Below, one piece after another: positions 1 through 9,042 of a DNA stretch of 64,000 nt. Source of the DNA: Bacillota bacterium (GTDB lineage Bacteria > Bacillota > Bacilli > Paenibacillales > NBRC-103111). Below the pieces are notes generated by a model that saw nothing but the letters and a program-made list of their open reading frames with translations, was not told the origin of the DNA and did no database searches. The stretch covers positions 372,001-436,000 of the forward strand of contig JAEWIS010000023.1 in assembly GCA_023386955.1 (NCBI GenBank), read 5' to 3'. The number at the start of each line of letters is the position of its first letter. Position 1 is the stretch's first letter. Made by a program: the position numbers and the translations under genes.

Positions 1-1
1 C

Positions 2-820
2 CACCATGAGGAGCACTGTGAAACCTGCTGCATCAAGGATATGATCGAATGCGCCAATGAGCTGATTCTCGCGGGTTACGAGGAATATTGGACGGATATG
101 GCCCTGTTCGCCCGCAACCAGCTGGTGGAAAACCAGGTGAAGGTATCCTCCTATGTAGTGACGGACAACACCCTCCCGGACAGCGACGGTTTGACCTACA
201 GAGATATTGACAAAAGAATGATCGGCGGCTTCACAGGCGGTTCCCTGGTCAATTCCATCTCCTTATCCAAATTCCGTTCCATTGCAGGCTGCTGCGTCGG
301 CATGGCTCCGGTTGCTCTGGAAATTGTCTGGACCCGTGCAGTAGAATTCCAGGAGGGAACCGTTGTTGTGCAGATCCCGGTGGACAAGGACACGGAGGAA
401 GCCACAGTACGGATGGATTACCCCAATACAGGCCGCATCACCGTAACGCCTAAACGGCATTGCCACGTTGCCATTCGTCTTTACGGCTGGATGGGCGGGG
501 AACTGCACGGTAGAATGAATGGGAGGGGCTGTACACCTGACAGGGAAGGCAATCTGGTGGTATTCCGCCATGTAGCGGCAGGGGATGTGGTGGAGCTGGA
601 GCATCCCTTGGAGACGGCGGTAGTGAAGGAAACGGTTCGGGGGGAGGAGTATTCGGTATCCTGGAGAGGCTGCGATGTCATCGATATTCTCCCGCGCGGA
701 GAGCATCTGCGGCTGTACCAACGGGATCTGCGTATTCCGAAGTATGTTCCGTCCGCGGAGAATGTCCAATTCAGCGGAGCAGCCAATTATGGTCCTACCC
801 AGCAGGCACAGAAAAAATAA
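2..820 (+). CDS. GH127-like (DUF1680-type) glycoside hydrolase, C-terminal part
   Basis: The reading frame is open from the window edge, so the N-terminus is missing and 272 residues are visible. An ETC motif lies near residue 8 and a GCC motif about 80 residues later. This matches the Glu-x-Cys plus Cys-Cys zinc site of GH127 beta-L-arabinofuranosidases. It is followed by the family-like end: a YPNTGRITV strand, a RLYGWMGG segment resembling the LRIPxW region, an MNG and a GDVVELEHPLE strand. There is no export signal in the visible part. Substrate is not determinable; arabinose-containing side chains would fit the pectin-degrading neighbourhood. The gene ends before a strong terminator and an AraC gene. 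The superfamily call is fairly good; the enzyme activity is inferred. Confidence 0.6.
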   Translation, partial: HHEEHCETCCIKDMIECANELILAGYEEYWTDMALFARNQLVENQVKVSSYVVTDNTLPDSDGLTYRDIDKRMIGGFTGGSLVNSISLSKFRSIAGCCVGMAPVALEIVWTRAVEFQEGTVVVQIPVDKDTEEATVRMDYPNTGRITVTPKRHCHVAIRLYGWMGGELHGRMNGRGCTPDREGNLVVFRHVAAGDVVELEHPLETAVVKETVRGEEYSVSWRGCDVIDILPRGEHLRLYQRDLRIPKYVPSAENVQFSGAANYGPTQQAQKK

Positions 821-839
821 TGGCTTAGCCCAACGGAGG

Positions 840-880
840 CCGCAGTCTTGCAAATGCATTTTGCAGGCTGCGGTTTTATT
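840..880 (+). terminator. Rho-independent terminator after the GH127-like gene
   Basis: Arms CCGCAG and CTGCGG enclose a second stem TTGCAAA/TTTTGCA around a TGCA loop, followed directly by TTTTATT. It lies 20 bases after the stop codon. Confidence 0.85.
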
Positions 881-946
881 GTGCCGGTTCATTGTTATAA
901 TAGAGGCGAAGTGTAATCCAACCGAGGGAAATGACGGGAGAATATA

Positions 947-1804
947 ATGGCCAATCACATGAGCGAACGGATTGTATATGAGAATCCCCTACAGCCTGTC
1001 CGGGTTCTGCATCAATTCCGGAATGAGCGGGTAGTGGGCAAGTGGCATTACCATAACGAGCTTGAGCTGATCGCTGTTGTCCAAGGGGAGTTCAGCATGT
1101 ACACCAAGGACAAGGTGCTCCGGCTGTCCGGCGGGGATGTGGCGATTATCGGCTCCTTCGAGCCTCATCATTCTTTTAAGGAGGCGGGTGTGATGGAGTA
1201 TATTGTGCTGCAGTTCGATATATTCAAGTTTCTCGGCCAGGATATGATTCCGTACATGAAGCATTTTACGGAGGCGGGGCGGTTGTACAGCAAGCTCAAC
1301 TCCATTTTTGACAAGCATCCCGATGTTAAAGCGCAGGTGTTCGCTTCTATTCGTGAAATTGCCACAGAGTATACCAACAGGCAAAAAGGACATGAAATCG
1401 CCATTCACAGCCTGATCTACCGGATTATCCTGGCTCTTCTGCGCAATGACGACAGCTCTCTCTTAGACGTCAATCCGGACAGGGAGCTGGCCAAGCTTGT
1501 GCCTGTATTGGACTATATCGACAAACACCTGCTTGATCGGGTAGACATGAAGGAAGCGGCCAAAATCATGAATCTGGACTACTTTTATTTTGGCAAATAC
1601 TTCAAGAAGGTCATGGGCAAAACGTTTATCGAATACGTCAATTCCAAAAAAATTGCCCATGCGGAGCTGCTTTTATTGACCCGGGATATCTCCGTTTTGG
1701 AAACGGCCTCCTTGGTAGGGATACCGAATATGACGAACTTTTACAAGTTGTTTCATAAATACAATCAATGCTCCCCCAAGGAATTCAGGAAACGATTTAT
1801 GTAG
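947..1804 (+). CDS. AraC family transcriptional regulator with cupin sensor domain
   Basis: This 285-residue protein has an N-terminal cupin (about residues 15-95, with the HYHNELELI strand typical of AraC-type sugar sensors). The C-terminal pair of helix-turn-helix motifs (about 185-285) ends in the characteristic NFYKLFHKYNQCSPKEFRKRF helices. The start is ATG at 947 after GGGAGAA; an ATG 12 bases later is an alternative. A TATAAT lies at 896-901. It sits directly upstream of a sugar ABC importer whose promoter carries an AraC-style direct repeat, so it probably activates that operon. The inducer is unknown. Confidence 0.9.
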   Translation: MANHMSERIVYENPLQPVRVLHQFRNERVVGKWHYHNELELIAVVQGEFSMYTKDKVLRLSGGDVAIIGSFEPHHSFKEAGVMEYIVLQFDIFKFLGQDMIPYMKHFTEAGRLYSKLNSIFDKHPDVKAQVFASIREIATEYTNRQKGHEIAIHSLIYRIILALLRNDDSSLLDVNPDRELAKLVPVLDYIDKHLLDRVDMKEAAKIMNLDYFYFGKYFKKVMGKTFIEYVNSKKIAHAELLLLTRDISVLETASLVGIPNMTNFYKLFHKYNQCSPKEFRKRFM

Positions 1805-1821
1805 AATGACCTTTTTAAGTT

Positions 1822-1877
1822 AGTACAAAATTGATTTAAGGGAGTACATTTTTCTTGTTTCCTCCGGCGGCTATAAT
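1822..1877 (+). promoter_or_regulatory. AraC-type direct repeat and -10 box upstream of the importer operon
   Basis: AGTACA occurs at 1822-1827 and 1843-1848, exactly 21 bases (two helical turns) apart, as in sites bound by AraC-family activators. TATAAT follows at 1872-1877. No good -35 hexamer is present, as expected for an activator-dependent promoter. Transcription would start near 1884, leaving a leader of about 140 bases before the permease gene. Regulator identity is inferred from adjacency. Confidence 0.5.
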
Positions 1878-2026
1878 AAAACACATGAGAGAGCTCCTTG
1901 GAGACTGCGACGAAATAAAGTACCGCTAATTTGTTGACAAAACTCCCAAAACCATGGAGATTTTATCAACAAAAGCGGATGCTAATTTCCTCACAGCTCC
2001 TTACAACAGTCGGAGGGATGAGGAAA

Positions 2027-2977
2027 ATGAAAGCGGTTTTAGACAGTTCCCCGGAATACGCCGCAATAAAACAGAAAAATAAATTTTTGCACAATATCAA
2101 GAGAGATGCGCTGTTGTATGTCCTATTGCTGCTGCCCATTGCGTACATTGCAATCTTCAAGTACGCGCCTATCTACGGCCTGGTGATGGCCTTCCAGGAT
2201 TACAACATTTTCGAAGGGATTAAAGGGAGCGAATGGGTGGGGCTGGATGTGTTCCGGTTTATATTCTCCCAGGACAGCTTCTACCGTGCGCTGAAGAATA
2301 CACTGGTTCTGAATGTGCTGGACCTGATCGCAGGTTTTCCGGCCCCCATTCTGCTTGCAGTGCTGCTTAATGAGGTCCGACAAGAGAAATTCAAGAAAAT
2401 GACCCAGACGGTGCTGTATCTGCCCCACTTTTTGTCCTGGGTAATCATTGGCGGTATGGTTTACCTGATGTTCTCCAACAGTGGCATGGTTAACAATTTC
2501 CTGGCGGGCTTCGGGTTTGAGAAGATCGAGTTCCTGTCGCAGAAATTGCCCTGGCTGATGACCTATATCTCCGTCGGCGTCTGGCAGAATATCGGCTGGG
2601 GGACCATCATCTATCTGGCAGCCATAACCGGCATCAACAAGGAATTATATGAGGCCTCCGATATTGACGGCTGTTCCCGCCTCCGCAAAATGTGGCATAT
2701 TACCCTGCCCGGCATCAAACCGACCATTAATATTCTCCTGATTCTCCAAATCGGCAGAATGGTCTCCATCGGCTTCGACCGTCCCTTCGTCATGGGCAAT
2801 TCCCTGGTCAGCGAATACTCCGATGTCATCAGTACCTTCGTGTACCGGGTGGGGATCAGCTCGGGCGACTTCTCCCAGGCAACGGCAGTAGGGCTGTTCC
2901 AATCGGTGGTAGGGTTGATTCTGCTGGTATCCGCCAACTTTATTGCGGAAAAATTAGGCGAGGATGGGATATGGTGA
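2027..2977 (+). CDS. Sugar ABC transporter permease, LplB-like
   Basis: This is an inner-membrane permease of the binding-protein-dependent carbohydrate importer family (316 residues, about six membrane helices). The EAA loop that docks the ATPase is visible near residue 207 as LYEASDIDGCSRLRKMW with the following TLPGI. I place the start at ATG 2027, with GGAGGG nine bases upstream, rather than at the in-frame TTG at 1931, which has no ribosome site. The next permease overlaps its stop by seven bases. No ATPase gene is in the operon; a shared MsmX-type ATPase encoded elsewhere is the usual solution in this group. Confidence 0.92.
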   Translation: MKAVLDSSPEYAAIKQKNKFLHNIKRDALLYVLLLLPIAYIAIFKYAPIYGLVMAFQDYNIFEGIKGSEWVGLDVFRFIFSQDSFYRALKNTLVLNVLDLIAGFPAPILLAVLLNEVRQEKFKKMTQTVLYLPHFLSWVIIGGMVYLMFSNSGMVNNFLAGFGFEKIEFLSQKLPWLMTYISVGVWQNIGWGTIIYLAAITGINKELYEASDIDGCSRLRKMWHITLPGIKPTINILLILQIGRMVSIGFDRPFVMGNSLVSEYSDVISTFVYRVGISSGDFSQATAVGLFQSVVGLILLVSANFIAEKLGEDGIW

Positions 2978-3867
2978 GTATGGTGAATACAACAGCGAAA
3001 AAGAAAAAAATGACGGTGGCGGATATTGCGATCATTGCCTTTATTGTGGCTTTGTCCATCACATGCATCGTGCCGTTCTTGTACATGATTGCGCTTTCCT
3101 TCAGCTCCAACGAAGCGATCATTGCCCAGAAGGTTGGCTTGTGGCCGGTAGGCTTTACAGCCGAAACCTACAAAACCATTCTGACGGATGTGGATATGCT
3201 GTATACACTGGGCTACAGTATCGTGCTGACGGTTTTGTACACGGTGGTGTGTATGTTCCTGACCATCTGCGCTGCCTATCCGCTGACGAAGAAACGGCTG
3301 ATGGGAAGAAACTTTATTTTGACAGCATTGGTGTTCACCATGTACTTCAGCGGCGGTCTGATTCCTTCATACATCCTGGTCAAAAACCTGGGTATGATGA
3401 ATACGGTGTGGAGCCTGGTGCTGCCTGGTGCTATGAGTGTGTTTAATATGATCATCCTGAAAACCTTCTTTACCAATCTCCCGGAGAGTCTGGAGGAGTC
3501 GGCGGCGATTGACGGATGTTCGGATCTGGGCATTCTCATCAAAATCGTGCTTCCTCTTTCGCTGCCTTCTATCGCCACCTTAAGCCTTTTCTACGCTGTA
3601 GACAGATGGAATGGCTTCCAGGATGCCCTATTCTACATTACCAAGAAAAATCTGTATCCCATGCAGATGAAGCTGTACCAGATTATATCGGCCAATCAGC
3701 AGCTGGACAGTCAACAAGGGGGCGAAGGATCCGTAGGCTCGTTTATTGTTCCGGAGTCACTGAAGGCGGCCAGCGTCATGTTTACCACAATCCCGATTTT
3801 GCTGATTTATCCCAAGCTGCAGAAGTATTTCGTGGATGGGGTGATGACCGGGGCGATCAAGGGCTGA
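2971..3867 (+). CDS. Sugar ABC transporter permease, LplC-like
   Basis: The second permease subunit has 298 residues and about six membrane segments. Its EAA loop, LEESAAIDGCSDLGILIKIV followed by LPLSLP, lies near residue 175. It starts at an ATG that overlaps the previous stop codon, implying translational coupling, and has AGGATGGG just upstream. The C-terminal VDGVMTGAIKG is the usual end of LplC-type subunits. It forms the channel heterodimer with the preceding gene product and takes substrate from the lipoprotein encoded next. Confidence 0.92.
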   Translation: MVSMVNTTAKKKKMTVADIAIIAFIVALSITCIVPFLYMIALSFSSNEAIIAQKVGLWPVGFTAETYKTILTDVDMLYTLGYSIVLTVLYTVVCMFLTICAAYPLTKKRLMGRNFILTALVFTMYFSGGLIPSYILVKNLGMMNTVWSLVLPGAMSVFNMIILKTFFTNLPESLEESAAIDGCSDLGILIKIVLPLSLPSIATLSLFYAVDRWNGFQDALFYITKKNLYPMQMKLYQIISANQQLDSQQGGEGSVGSFIVPESLKAASVMFTTIPILLIYPKLQKYFVDGVMTGAIKG

Positions 3868-3997
3868 TAAGGAAAAACGGGAGAAGCAGATTCGAAACAA
3901 GGGGGTGATTCCCGGAACGGCGGATAATGGATATGCGGAAGGCAAGAAGCAAGGGCTGTACGGTACACATGACCTTACAAGCAATAGGAGAGGGTGG

Positions 3998-5608
3998 TTG
4001 AAAGTGAATACAGGCGTAAAAAAAACAACAGCAATTCTATTTAGCACGGCGCTTCTGGCCGGTGTTGCGGCAGGCTGCGGCAGCGATGACAAAAAAAGCG
4101 GGGACACGGCATCTCCGGCGGCATCAACCGCTGCTTCCGCAGCGCCTTCCGGACCTCCTGTCACCTTGACAGTGGAGGTGTTCGACAGAGGGGTGCAGGG
4201 ACAGCCGGACTTGAACAACAATACCTGGACCAAGTATGTCAATGAGAAATTCGGAAAGCCCAATAACGCCATTGTCAAATATGTGTCCGTCCCCCGTTCC
4301 CAGGAGGTCGACAAGCTGAATGTGCTGATGGCCGCCAACGAAGCCCCTGATATTTCCTTCACCTATGACGGCACAACGGTAACCCGTTTTGCCAAGAGCA
4401 ACGGCCTTTACACTCTGGATGAATTGATGGAAAAGCATGGCAAGCAGCTGAAGTCCTACCTGGGCGACAAGGTGCTCTCCTACGGGAAGTACCAGGGCAA
4501 ACAAGTATCCATCCCGGCCAAACGTACATTGATTGCCTGGAATGGCATGTTTATCCGCAAGGATTGGCTGGATAAGCTGGGTATGCCGGTTCCGACGAAC
4601 AAGGATGAATTGTATGCAACATTGGTTGCTTTCCGCGATAAGAACCCCGGTAATGTAAACGGTGTCATCCCTTGGGCCACAGCGGCAGCAGGCATGAACT
4701 ATACCTTCGGCAACCTGGTTCAATCCTTCTGGGGTCCCATGTCGGAGGAGGAGTTCGTCACCACTCCCAACTGGCTGAAGCCCGGCCACAAGGATGCCTT
4801 CAAATGGCTGAATAAGCTGTACAATGAAAAGCTGATCAGTCCGGATTTTGCCCTGGACAAAACGGCTAAACAAGCCGATGCCGATGTAACAAACGGCAAG
4901 GTTGGTTTCTACGCAGCAAACTGGGATTATCCGCTGACCCAAAAAATCCGTGATCCGCTAAAGCAAAATGCGCCTGACGCCAAATTTGTACCGGTAGATA
5001 CCTTCAAGAACAGTGAAGGGAAATACCTGAAGGAAATGTATAATGAAAACGGCCTGTTCTCCTTCATCCCCAAGAGCAGTAAAAATGCCGATTTGGCTAT
5101 GAAGTATCTGAATTGGATGGCCAACCCCGAGGTGCTGTTCTTCCTGCAATTCGGCCAAGAAGGTGTCAATCATAAGCTGGTGAACGGCATTCCCCAAGGG
5201 ATAACGCAAACCGGGGAGAATATGCAGATGAGCAATTTGAATCTGGACTATACTTTGGTTGTAAACGGCGCCGAGCTGGGCGACACCGAAAAGAACGTCA
5301 GAACGTATGCCGCCACTCTGGCTGCCGGCGATCAAAGCTATGAGAAGTTTGCCGTGGATTCCTACAAAATCAATACGACAGACGGTTACACCGGCTTCTA
5401 CTATGGCGTTCCCAACGATTCGGATGTCAAATACGGCAAGACGCTGGGCGACATGAACAAGCAGATGATTGACCGGCTGCTTGTGGCCAAACCGGCGGAG
5501 TTCGATACCTTGTATGATAAGCTGGTGAAGGAATATATGGATGCCGGCGGCAAGGCAGTTCAAGAAGAGAACATCAAGAACTACAGAGAAGTTAAGGGCA
5601 AGAAGTAA
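3998..5608 (+). CDS. Sugar ABC transporter substrate-binding lipoprotein, LplA-like
   Basis: This extracellular solute-binding protein of about 536 residues is tethered as a lipoprotein. A basic start (KVNTGVKK) and hydrophobic stretch lead to the lipobox GVAAGC with Cys27, then a D/K/S/A-rich linker before the folded domain. I chose TTG 3998, seven bases after AGGAG; GTG 4004 is equally possible. The in-frame ATG at 3905 would add an implausible hydrophilic leader before the signal peptide. It completes the importer of the two upstream permeases. Ligand is probably an oligosaccharide, by analogy with LplA-type systems tied to YesMN regulators. Confidence 0.92.
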   Translation: MKVNTGVKKTTAILFSTALLAGVAAGCGSDDKKSGDTASPAASTAASAAPSGPPVTLTVEVFDRGVQGQPDLNNNTWTKYVNEKFGKPNNAIVKYVSVPRSQEVDKLNVLMAANEAPDISFTYDGTTVTRFAKSNGLYTLDELMEKHGKQLKSYLGDKVLSYGKYQGKQVSIPAKRTLIAWNGMFIRKDWLDKLGMPVPTNKDELYATLVAFRDKNPGNVNGVIPWATAAAGMNYTFGNLVQSFWGPMSEEEFVTTPNWLKPGHKDAFKWLNKLYNEKLISPDFALDKTAKQADADVTNGKVGFYAANWDYPLTQKIRDPLKQNAPDAKFVPVDTFKNSEGKYLKEMYNENGLFSFIPKSSKNADLAMKYLNWMANPEVLFFLQFGQEGVNHKLVNGIPQGITQTGENMQMSNLNLDYTLVVNGAELGDTEKNVRTYAATLAAGDQSYEKFAVDSYKINTTDGYTGFYYGVPNDSDVKYGKTLGDMNKQMIDRLLVAKPAEFDTLYDKLVKEYMDAGGKAVQEENIKNYREVKGKK

Positions 5609-5616
5609 GGTAACGG

Positions 5617-5667
5617 ATACGGATAAACCATCGTTTGGTCTCGAACATGGTTTATCCGTATTTGCCT
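5617..5667 (+). terminator. Stem-loop terminator after the importer operon
   Basis: A perfect 15-base inverted repeat (ATACGGATAAACCAT and ATGGTTTATCCGTAT) flanks a 15-base loop. It begins nine bases after the stop codon. The T-tract is weak (TTTG), so it may also act as an mRNA-stabilising hairpin between importer and regulator genes. Confidence 0.6.
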
Positions 5668-5687
5668 GTCCTCCCCGGAGATAGTTT

Positions 5688-5716
5688 GTTTGCTATTCCG
5701 AAACAGGTTTGCTATT
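5688..5716 (+). repeat. Short direct repeat GTTTGCTATT upstream of the response regulator
   Basis: GTTTGCTATT occurs at 5688-5697 and 5707-5716, 19 bases apart, ending four bases before the GGAGGA ribosome site. It could be a protein-binding or mRNA element, or chance. Confidence 0.4.
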
Positions 5717-5732
5717 ATTCGGAGGAATCCAT

Positions 5733-7199
5733 ATGGTAAGGGGGATACCCTTGTACAAGGTTATGATTGTGGATGATGAATCGTGGGCCATTAAAGGAAT
5801 CCGCAACGCGTTTGATTGGGAGAAGTACGGCTTTGAAGTCACCGGGCAATTTACAAGCGCTTACAAAGCATGGGACGCCATACAAGCATCTGAACCGGAC
5901 CTGGTGTTTACGGATATCCGGATGCCGGATATATCCGGTCTGGAGTTGATGAAGAGGGCCAAAATACAAGGACTGGGCACCGAGTTTGTCATTGTAAGCG
6001 GGTATGCGGAATTTGAATACGCTCAGGAAGCGCTGCGTTACGGTGCACTGGATTATTTCCTGAAGCCGTTGGATGTGGATATGACGGATCCGTTTATTGC
6101 GAAGCTGGCTACGCATTTCTCCCGGCTGAAGGCGGCGCGCAATCATCTTCTGCTGGATGCGCTGACCTCGGGGGACGAGGACGATATCAGACGCCTCCTG
6201 CCCCATACGGACGGCGCGGCCGGTCGGCATTATCAGGTATTAGCCGTTTATTTCGGGAGTGAAACCAAGGATATCCGAAAGCTGCTGCCTTCAGGGGAAA
6301 CATCTGTCACCACCGTGGTGGTGGAAGCCGGAACCCGCAAAATGCTGGTGGTCCGGATGGCGGAGGATACAGCCGGCCTGGAAGGGCGGTGGACTGATGC
6401 AGCGCTTATGGAGACGGGCATCCACTCCATGGGCATCAGCAGCATCTCCACCGAGCTGAAGCATATGGGCAAGCTGATTAAGGAAGCGGACCTGTCCGCC
6501 TCCCGGGTGTTCCTGGAGAATGCTGCAGGTGCTGCTCTCTACGAACCGAAGCTCCATCTGGTCAAGCCTTGTATTGCCGAGATGAGCCGGATCATTCAGG
6601 GCAATCAGTTTGAGAACCTGGAGGAGTATATACAAGGGCTGCAGGATTACTTCAGGGAGCACCGTCTGGGCATGGGTGAAGTTGTTTATTTGTGGAATCA
6701 GGCCATGGGAATCCTGGTCAACGCCTATTCCGAGGAATTGAAGGACATGGAGCTGGAGTTCCTGAATTATTCCGAAATTAAGGAACGGTTCGAGCACTTT
6801 GAGTCTCTGTGCAGCTTTTTGCATGACGTTCTTGCCTCCATTAGGCAAGGCAACAGCCGCTCCTTGCAAGAAGGGGACATCCAGTCTTGCTTCAACCGGA
6901 TGATTGCATATATCGACGGCCATTTTGAGGAAAAGCTGTACCTGAAGGACTTGTCTGTCCAATTCTATATTAATCAGGTGTATTGCTGCCAATTGTTCAA
7001 GAAACATCTGGGCAAAACCTTCTCCGAATACGTGTCAGAGCTTCGAATCAGGAAAGCCCGTGAGCTGTTGAAGCAAACGGACCTGTCCATTGAGGAAATT
7101 GCCATTGAGGCCGGGTACGTGGATTATTATTATTTCAATAAAGTATTCAAGAAGCATTGCGGGATGACGCCCACCAAATTCAGAAAAAGCGGATTATAA
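5733..7199 (+). CDS. YesN-type response regulator (REC plus AraC HTH)
   Basis: A CheY-like receiver occupies about residues 8-125, with acidic pair D14/D15, phospho-acceptor D61 in VFTDIRMPD, and the lysine of YFLKPLD. A linker of about 250 residues leads to a C-terminal AraC double helix-turn-helix (about 385-488). The start ATG 5733 has GGAGGA six bases upstream. TTG 5751, preceded by AAGGGGG, would begin the protein as MYKVMIVDDE like most relatives and is a real alternative. It pairs with the downstream YesM-type kinase and lies after the sugar importer, which it probably regulates. Confidence 0.93.
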   Translation: MVRGIPLYKVMIVDDESWAIKGIRNAFDWEKYGFEVTGQFTSAYKAWDAIQASEPDLVFTDIRMPDISGLELMKRAKIQGLGTEFVIVSGYAEFEYAQEALRYGALDYFLKPLDVDMTDPFIAKLATHFSRLKAARNHLLLDALTSGDEDDIRRLLPHTDGAAGRHYQVLAVYFGSETKDIRKLLPSGETSVTTVVVEAGTRKMLVVRMAEDTAGLEGRWTDAALMETGIHSMGISSISTELKHMGKLIKEADLSASRVFLENAAGAALYEPKLHLVKPCIAEMSRIIQGNQFENLEEYIQGLQDYFREHRLGMGEVVYLWNQAMGILVNAYSEELKDMELEFLNYSEIKERFEHFESLCSFLHDVLASIRQGNSRSLQEGDIQSCFNRMIAYIDGHFEEKLYLKDLSVQFYINQVYCCQLFKKHLGKTFSEYVSELRIRKARELLKQTDLSIEEIAIEAGYVDYYYFNKVFKKHCGMTPTKFRKSGL

Positions 7200-7227
7200 A
7201 CACGCCCTAAGATCGGAGCGGCGGGTC

Positions 7228-9042
7228 ATGAAAATCAGCAAGCTGAAACTGAAGCATCAGATATGGCTTATCTTTTGTTTCTCGATTGTGATATTTACGG
7301 TTATGGAGCTTTATTTTTTTAATAGCTTCTCTACGTTGACCCAGAAGCGGGCAGCCAATTACGGGAACCAGATGATTGATCAGACCCGCAGCAAAATTGA
7401 TTCGGTGTTTAATGATATCCGGGTCAGCACCAGCATTGCAGTTAACAGCAAGCTGATTCAGGAATTCTCTGTTGTGGATGATGATTACAAACGGGCGTTT
7501 GACAGCGGGCCATATGCATTGGATCTTATGGAATATATGAGATCCTTTAATTCGTATGTGAACGGAATTGTGATTAACGACATCCGGGGAAGGCGGCTTT
7601 ACAGTCTGACGTCCTCCAGCGGCGATATATTTTTTCTCCCTTCCTATGAATCCTTTATCCGCATGTATAAGGATGACCCTTCGCTGCGGGACAAAGGGAT
7701 GTTTACGACAATTCTAAAAGACGACAGAACAGAATCGGAACAGTTCTTTTATATAGCGCCGATTGTGGAGACCATTGGGGGGATTTATTTCTCGCAGGTT
7801 ACCGGCTTCTGCACGGTTATGGTCAATATGGAGAGGATGCAGGGTCTTGTGGAGAATACGGAGCTTACACCTAATTCCACCCTGTACATTCTGAATAACC
7901 GCGATGAGGTGATTGCCTCCACCAGCTCCAATGCCCGGGGCACGTTATTCCAGGATGTGCTTGCCATGGACAAGAACATCCTGCTGAACGGTGTGAAAAC
8001 CACCATCGACGGGGAAGAAATTTTGGTGCAGGTCAAAGGTCTGGAGCAGGCGGAGGGCTGGAGGATTGTCAGTATGATCCCGGTACATGAGCTGACTGCG
8101 GACATGAATCCAATGCGCAAGGCCAGCATTATTGTAGGGATCGGGGCTATACTCAGCCTGATTTTGATGGGCAGCTTTTTTATGAGCAATCTGATGCGCC
8201 CGGTGATGGGACTTGTCATGGATATGAAGAAGGTGGGCAGGCGGGATATGGGCTTCCGCATTAAGGTGCGGTCTACCAATGAGGTTGGGCTATTGGCCTG
8301 CGATATTAACCGGGTGATGGACGAAATGGAGGATATGGCGAAGGATATGGTAAGCACCCAGGCCCGGTTATATGAATCCGAGCTGAGCCAGAAGCAGGCG
8401 GAGTATTCTGCTCTTCAAAGCCAGATTAATCCCCACTTCCTGTATAACACGCTGAATTGCATCAGCAGCATCGGGTTGGAATACGGAAGCAGGGAAATTG
8501 CGCAGATTACCTCCTGCATGTCCAAGATCTTCCGGTACAGCATCCGAAAGGATGAGCTTGTGCGGATCAGGGAGGAGCTGGACTGCATCCAAGCGTATAT
8601 GAACATTATCTCCATCCGGTACGAGAACAAGTTTGACATGGAGATTCACGTGGATGAGGCTTTGCTGGAGATGAGCACCCCCAAGATGATTCTCCAGCCG
8701 ATTGTAGAAAATTCCGTGTATCACGGGCTGGAGCGGATGGATGCCGGCGGTCAGCTCCGGGTCAGCGGGAGTATGGATGCGCAAGGGGATGTTTGCTTTC
8801 GGATTACCGATACCGGGAAGGGAATGGAGACGGAGGAGCTGGCCGCCCTTCAGGCCAAGCTGAGCATGGAGAATGCCGAACCTGCGCAAAATGGACAACC
8901 CGGAAAAAGCATCGGATTGTCCAATATCCATAACAGGCTGCGGCTTTTGTTCGGAGAGCGGTATGGCATTGCCATCGAAAGTAAGCCCGGCCAAGGGACA
9001 ACGGTAACCTTGCGGCTGCCGCAGCTGCCCTCTACACCGTAA
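7228..9042 (+). CDS. YesM-type sensor histidine kinase
   Basis: This 604-residue membrane kinase has a membrane helix at about 13-33, an extracellular Cache-like sensor (about 40-285), a second helix (about 295-316) and a HAMP linker. The His_kinase domain has phospho-acceptor His403 in NPHFLYNTLN. The ATPase domain has its N box (ENSVYHGLE) and G box (DTGKGM). The start ATG 7228 lies 28 bases after the response regulator stop. Signal is unknown; location suggests extracellular oligosaccharides, directly or through the binding protein. Its last 11 bases overlap the convergent gene on the other strand. Confidence 0.93.
   Translation: MKISKLKLKHQIWLIFCFSIVIFTVMELYFFNSFSTLTQKRAANYGNQMIDQTRSKIDSVFNDIRVSTSIAVNSKLIQEFSVVDDDYKRAFDSGPYALDLMEYMRSFNSYVNGIVINDIRGRRLYSLTSSSGDIFFLPSYESFIRMYKDDPSLRDKGMFTTILKDDRTESEQFFYIAPIVETIGGIYFSQVTGFCTVMVNMERMQGLVENTELTPNSTLYILNNRDEVIASTSSNARGTLFQDVLAMDKNILLNGVKTTIDGEEILVQVKGLEQAEGWRIVSMIPVHELTADMNPMRKASIIVGIGAILSLILMGSFFMSNLMRPVMGLVMDMKKVGRRDMGFRIKVRSTNEVGLLACDINRVMDEMEDMAKDMVSTQARLYESELSQKQAEYSALQSQINPHFLYNTLNCISSIGLEYGSREIAQITSCMSKIFRYSIRKDELVRIREELDCIQAYMNIISIRYENKFDMEIHVDEALLEMSTPKMILQPIVENSVYHGLERMDAGGQLRVSGSMDAQGDVCFRITDTGKGMETEELAALQAKLSMENAEPAQNGQPGKSIGLSNIHNRLRLLFGERYGIAIESKPGQGTTVTLRLPQLPSTP

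Noticed and set aside
1931..2026. N-terminal extension of the first permease from TTG 1931
   Set aside because: No ribosome site, sequence unlike family starts, whereas ATG 2027 has GGAGGG at ideal distance.
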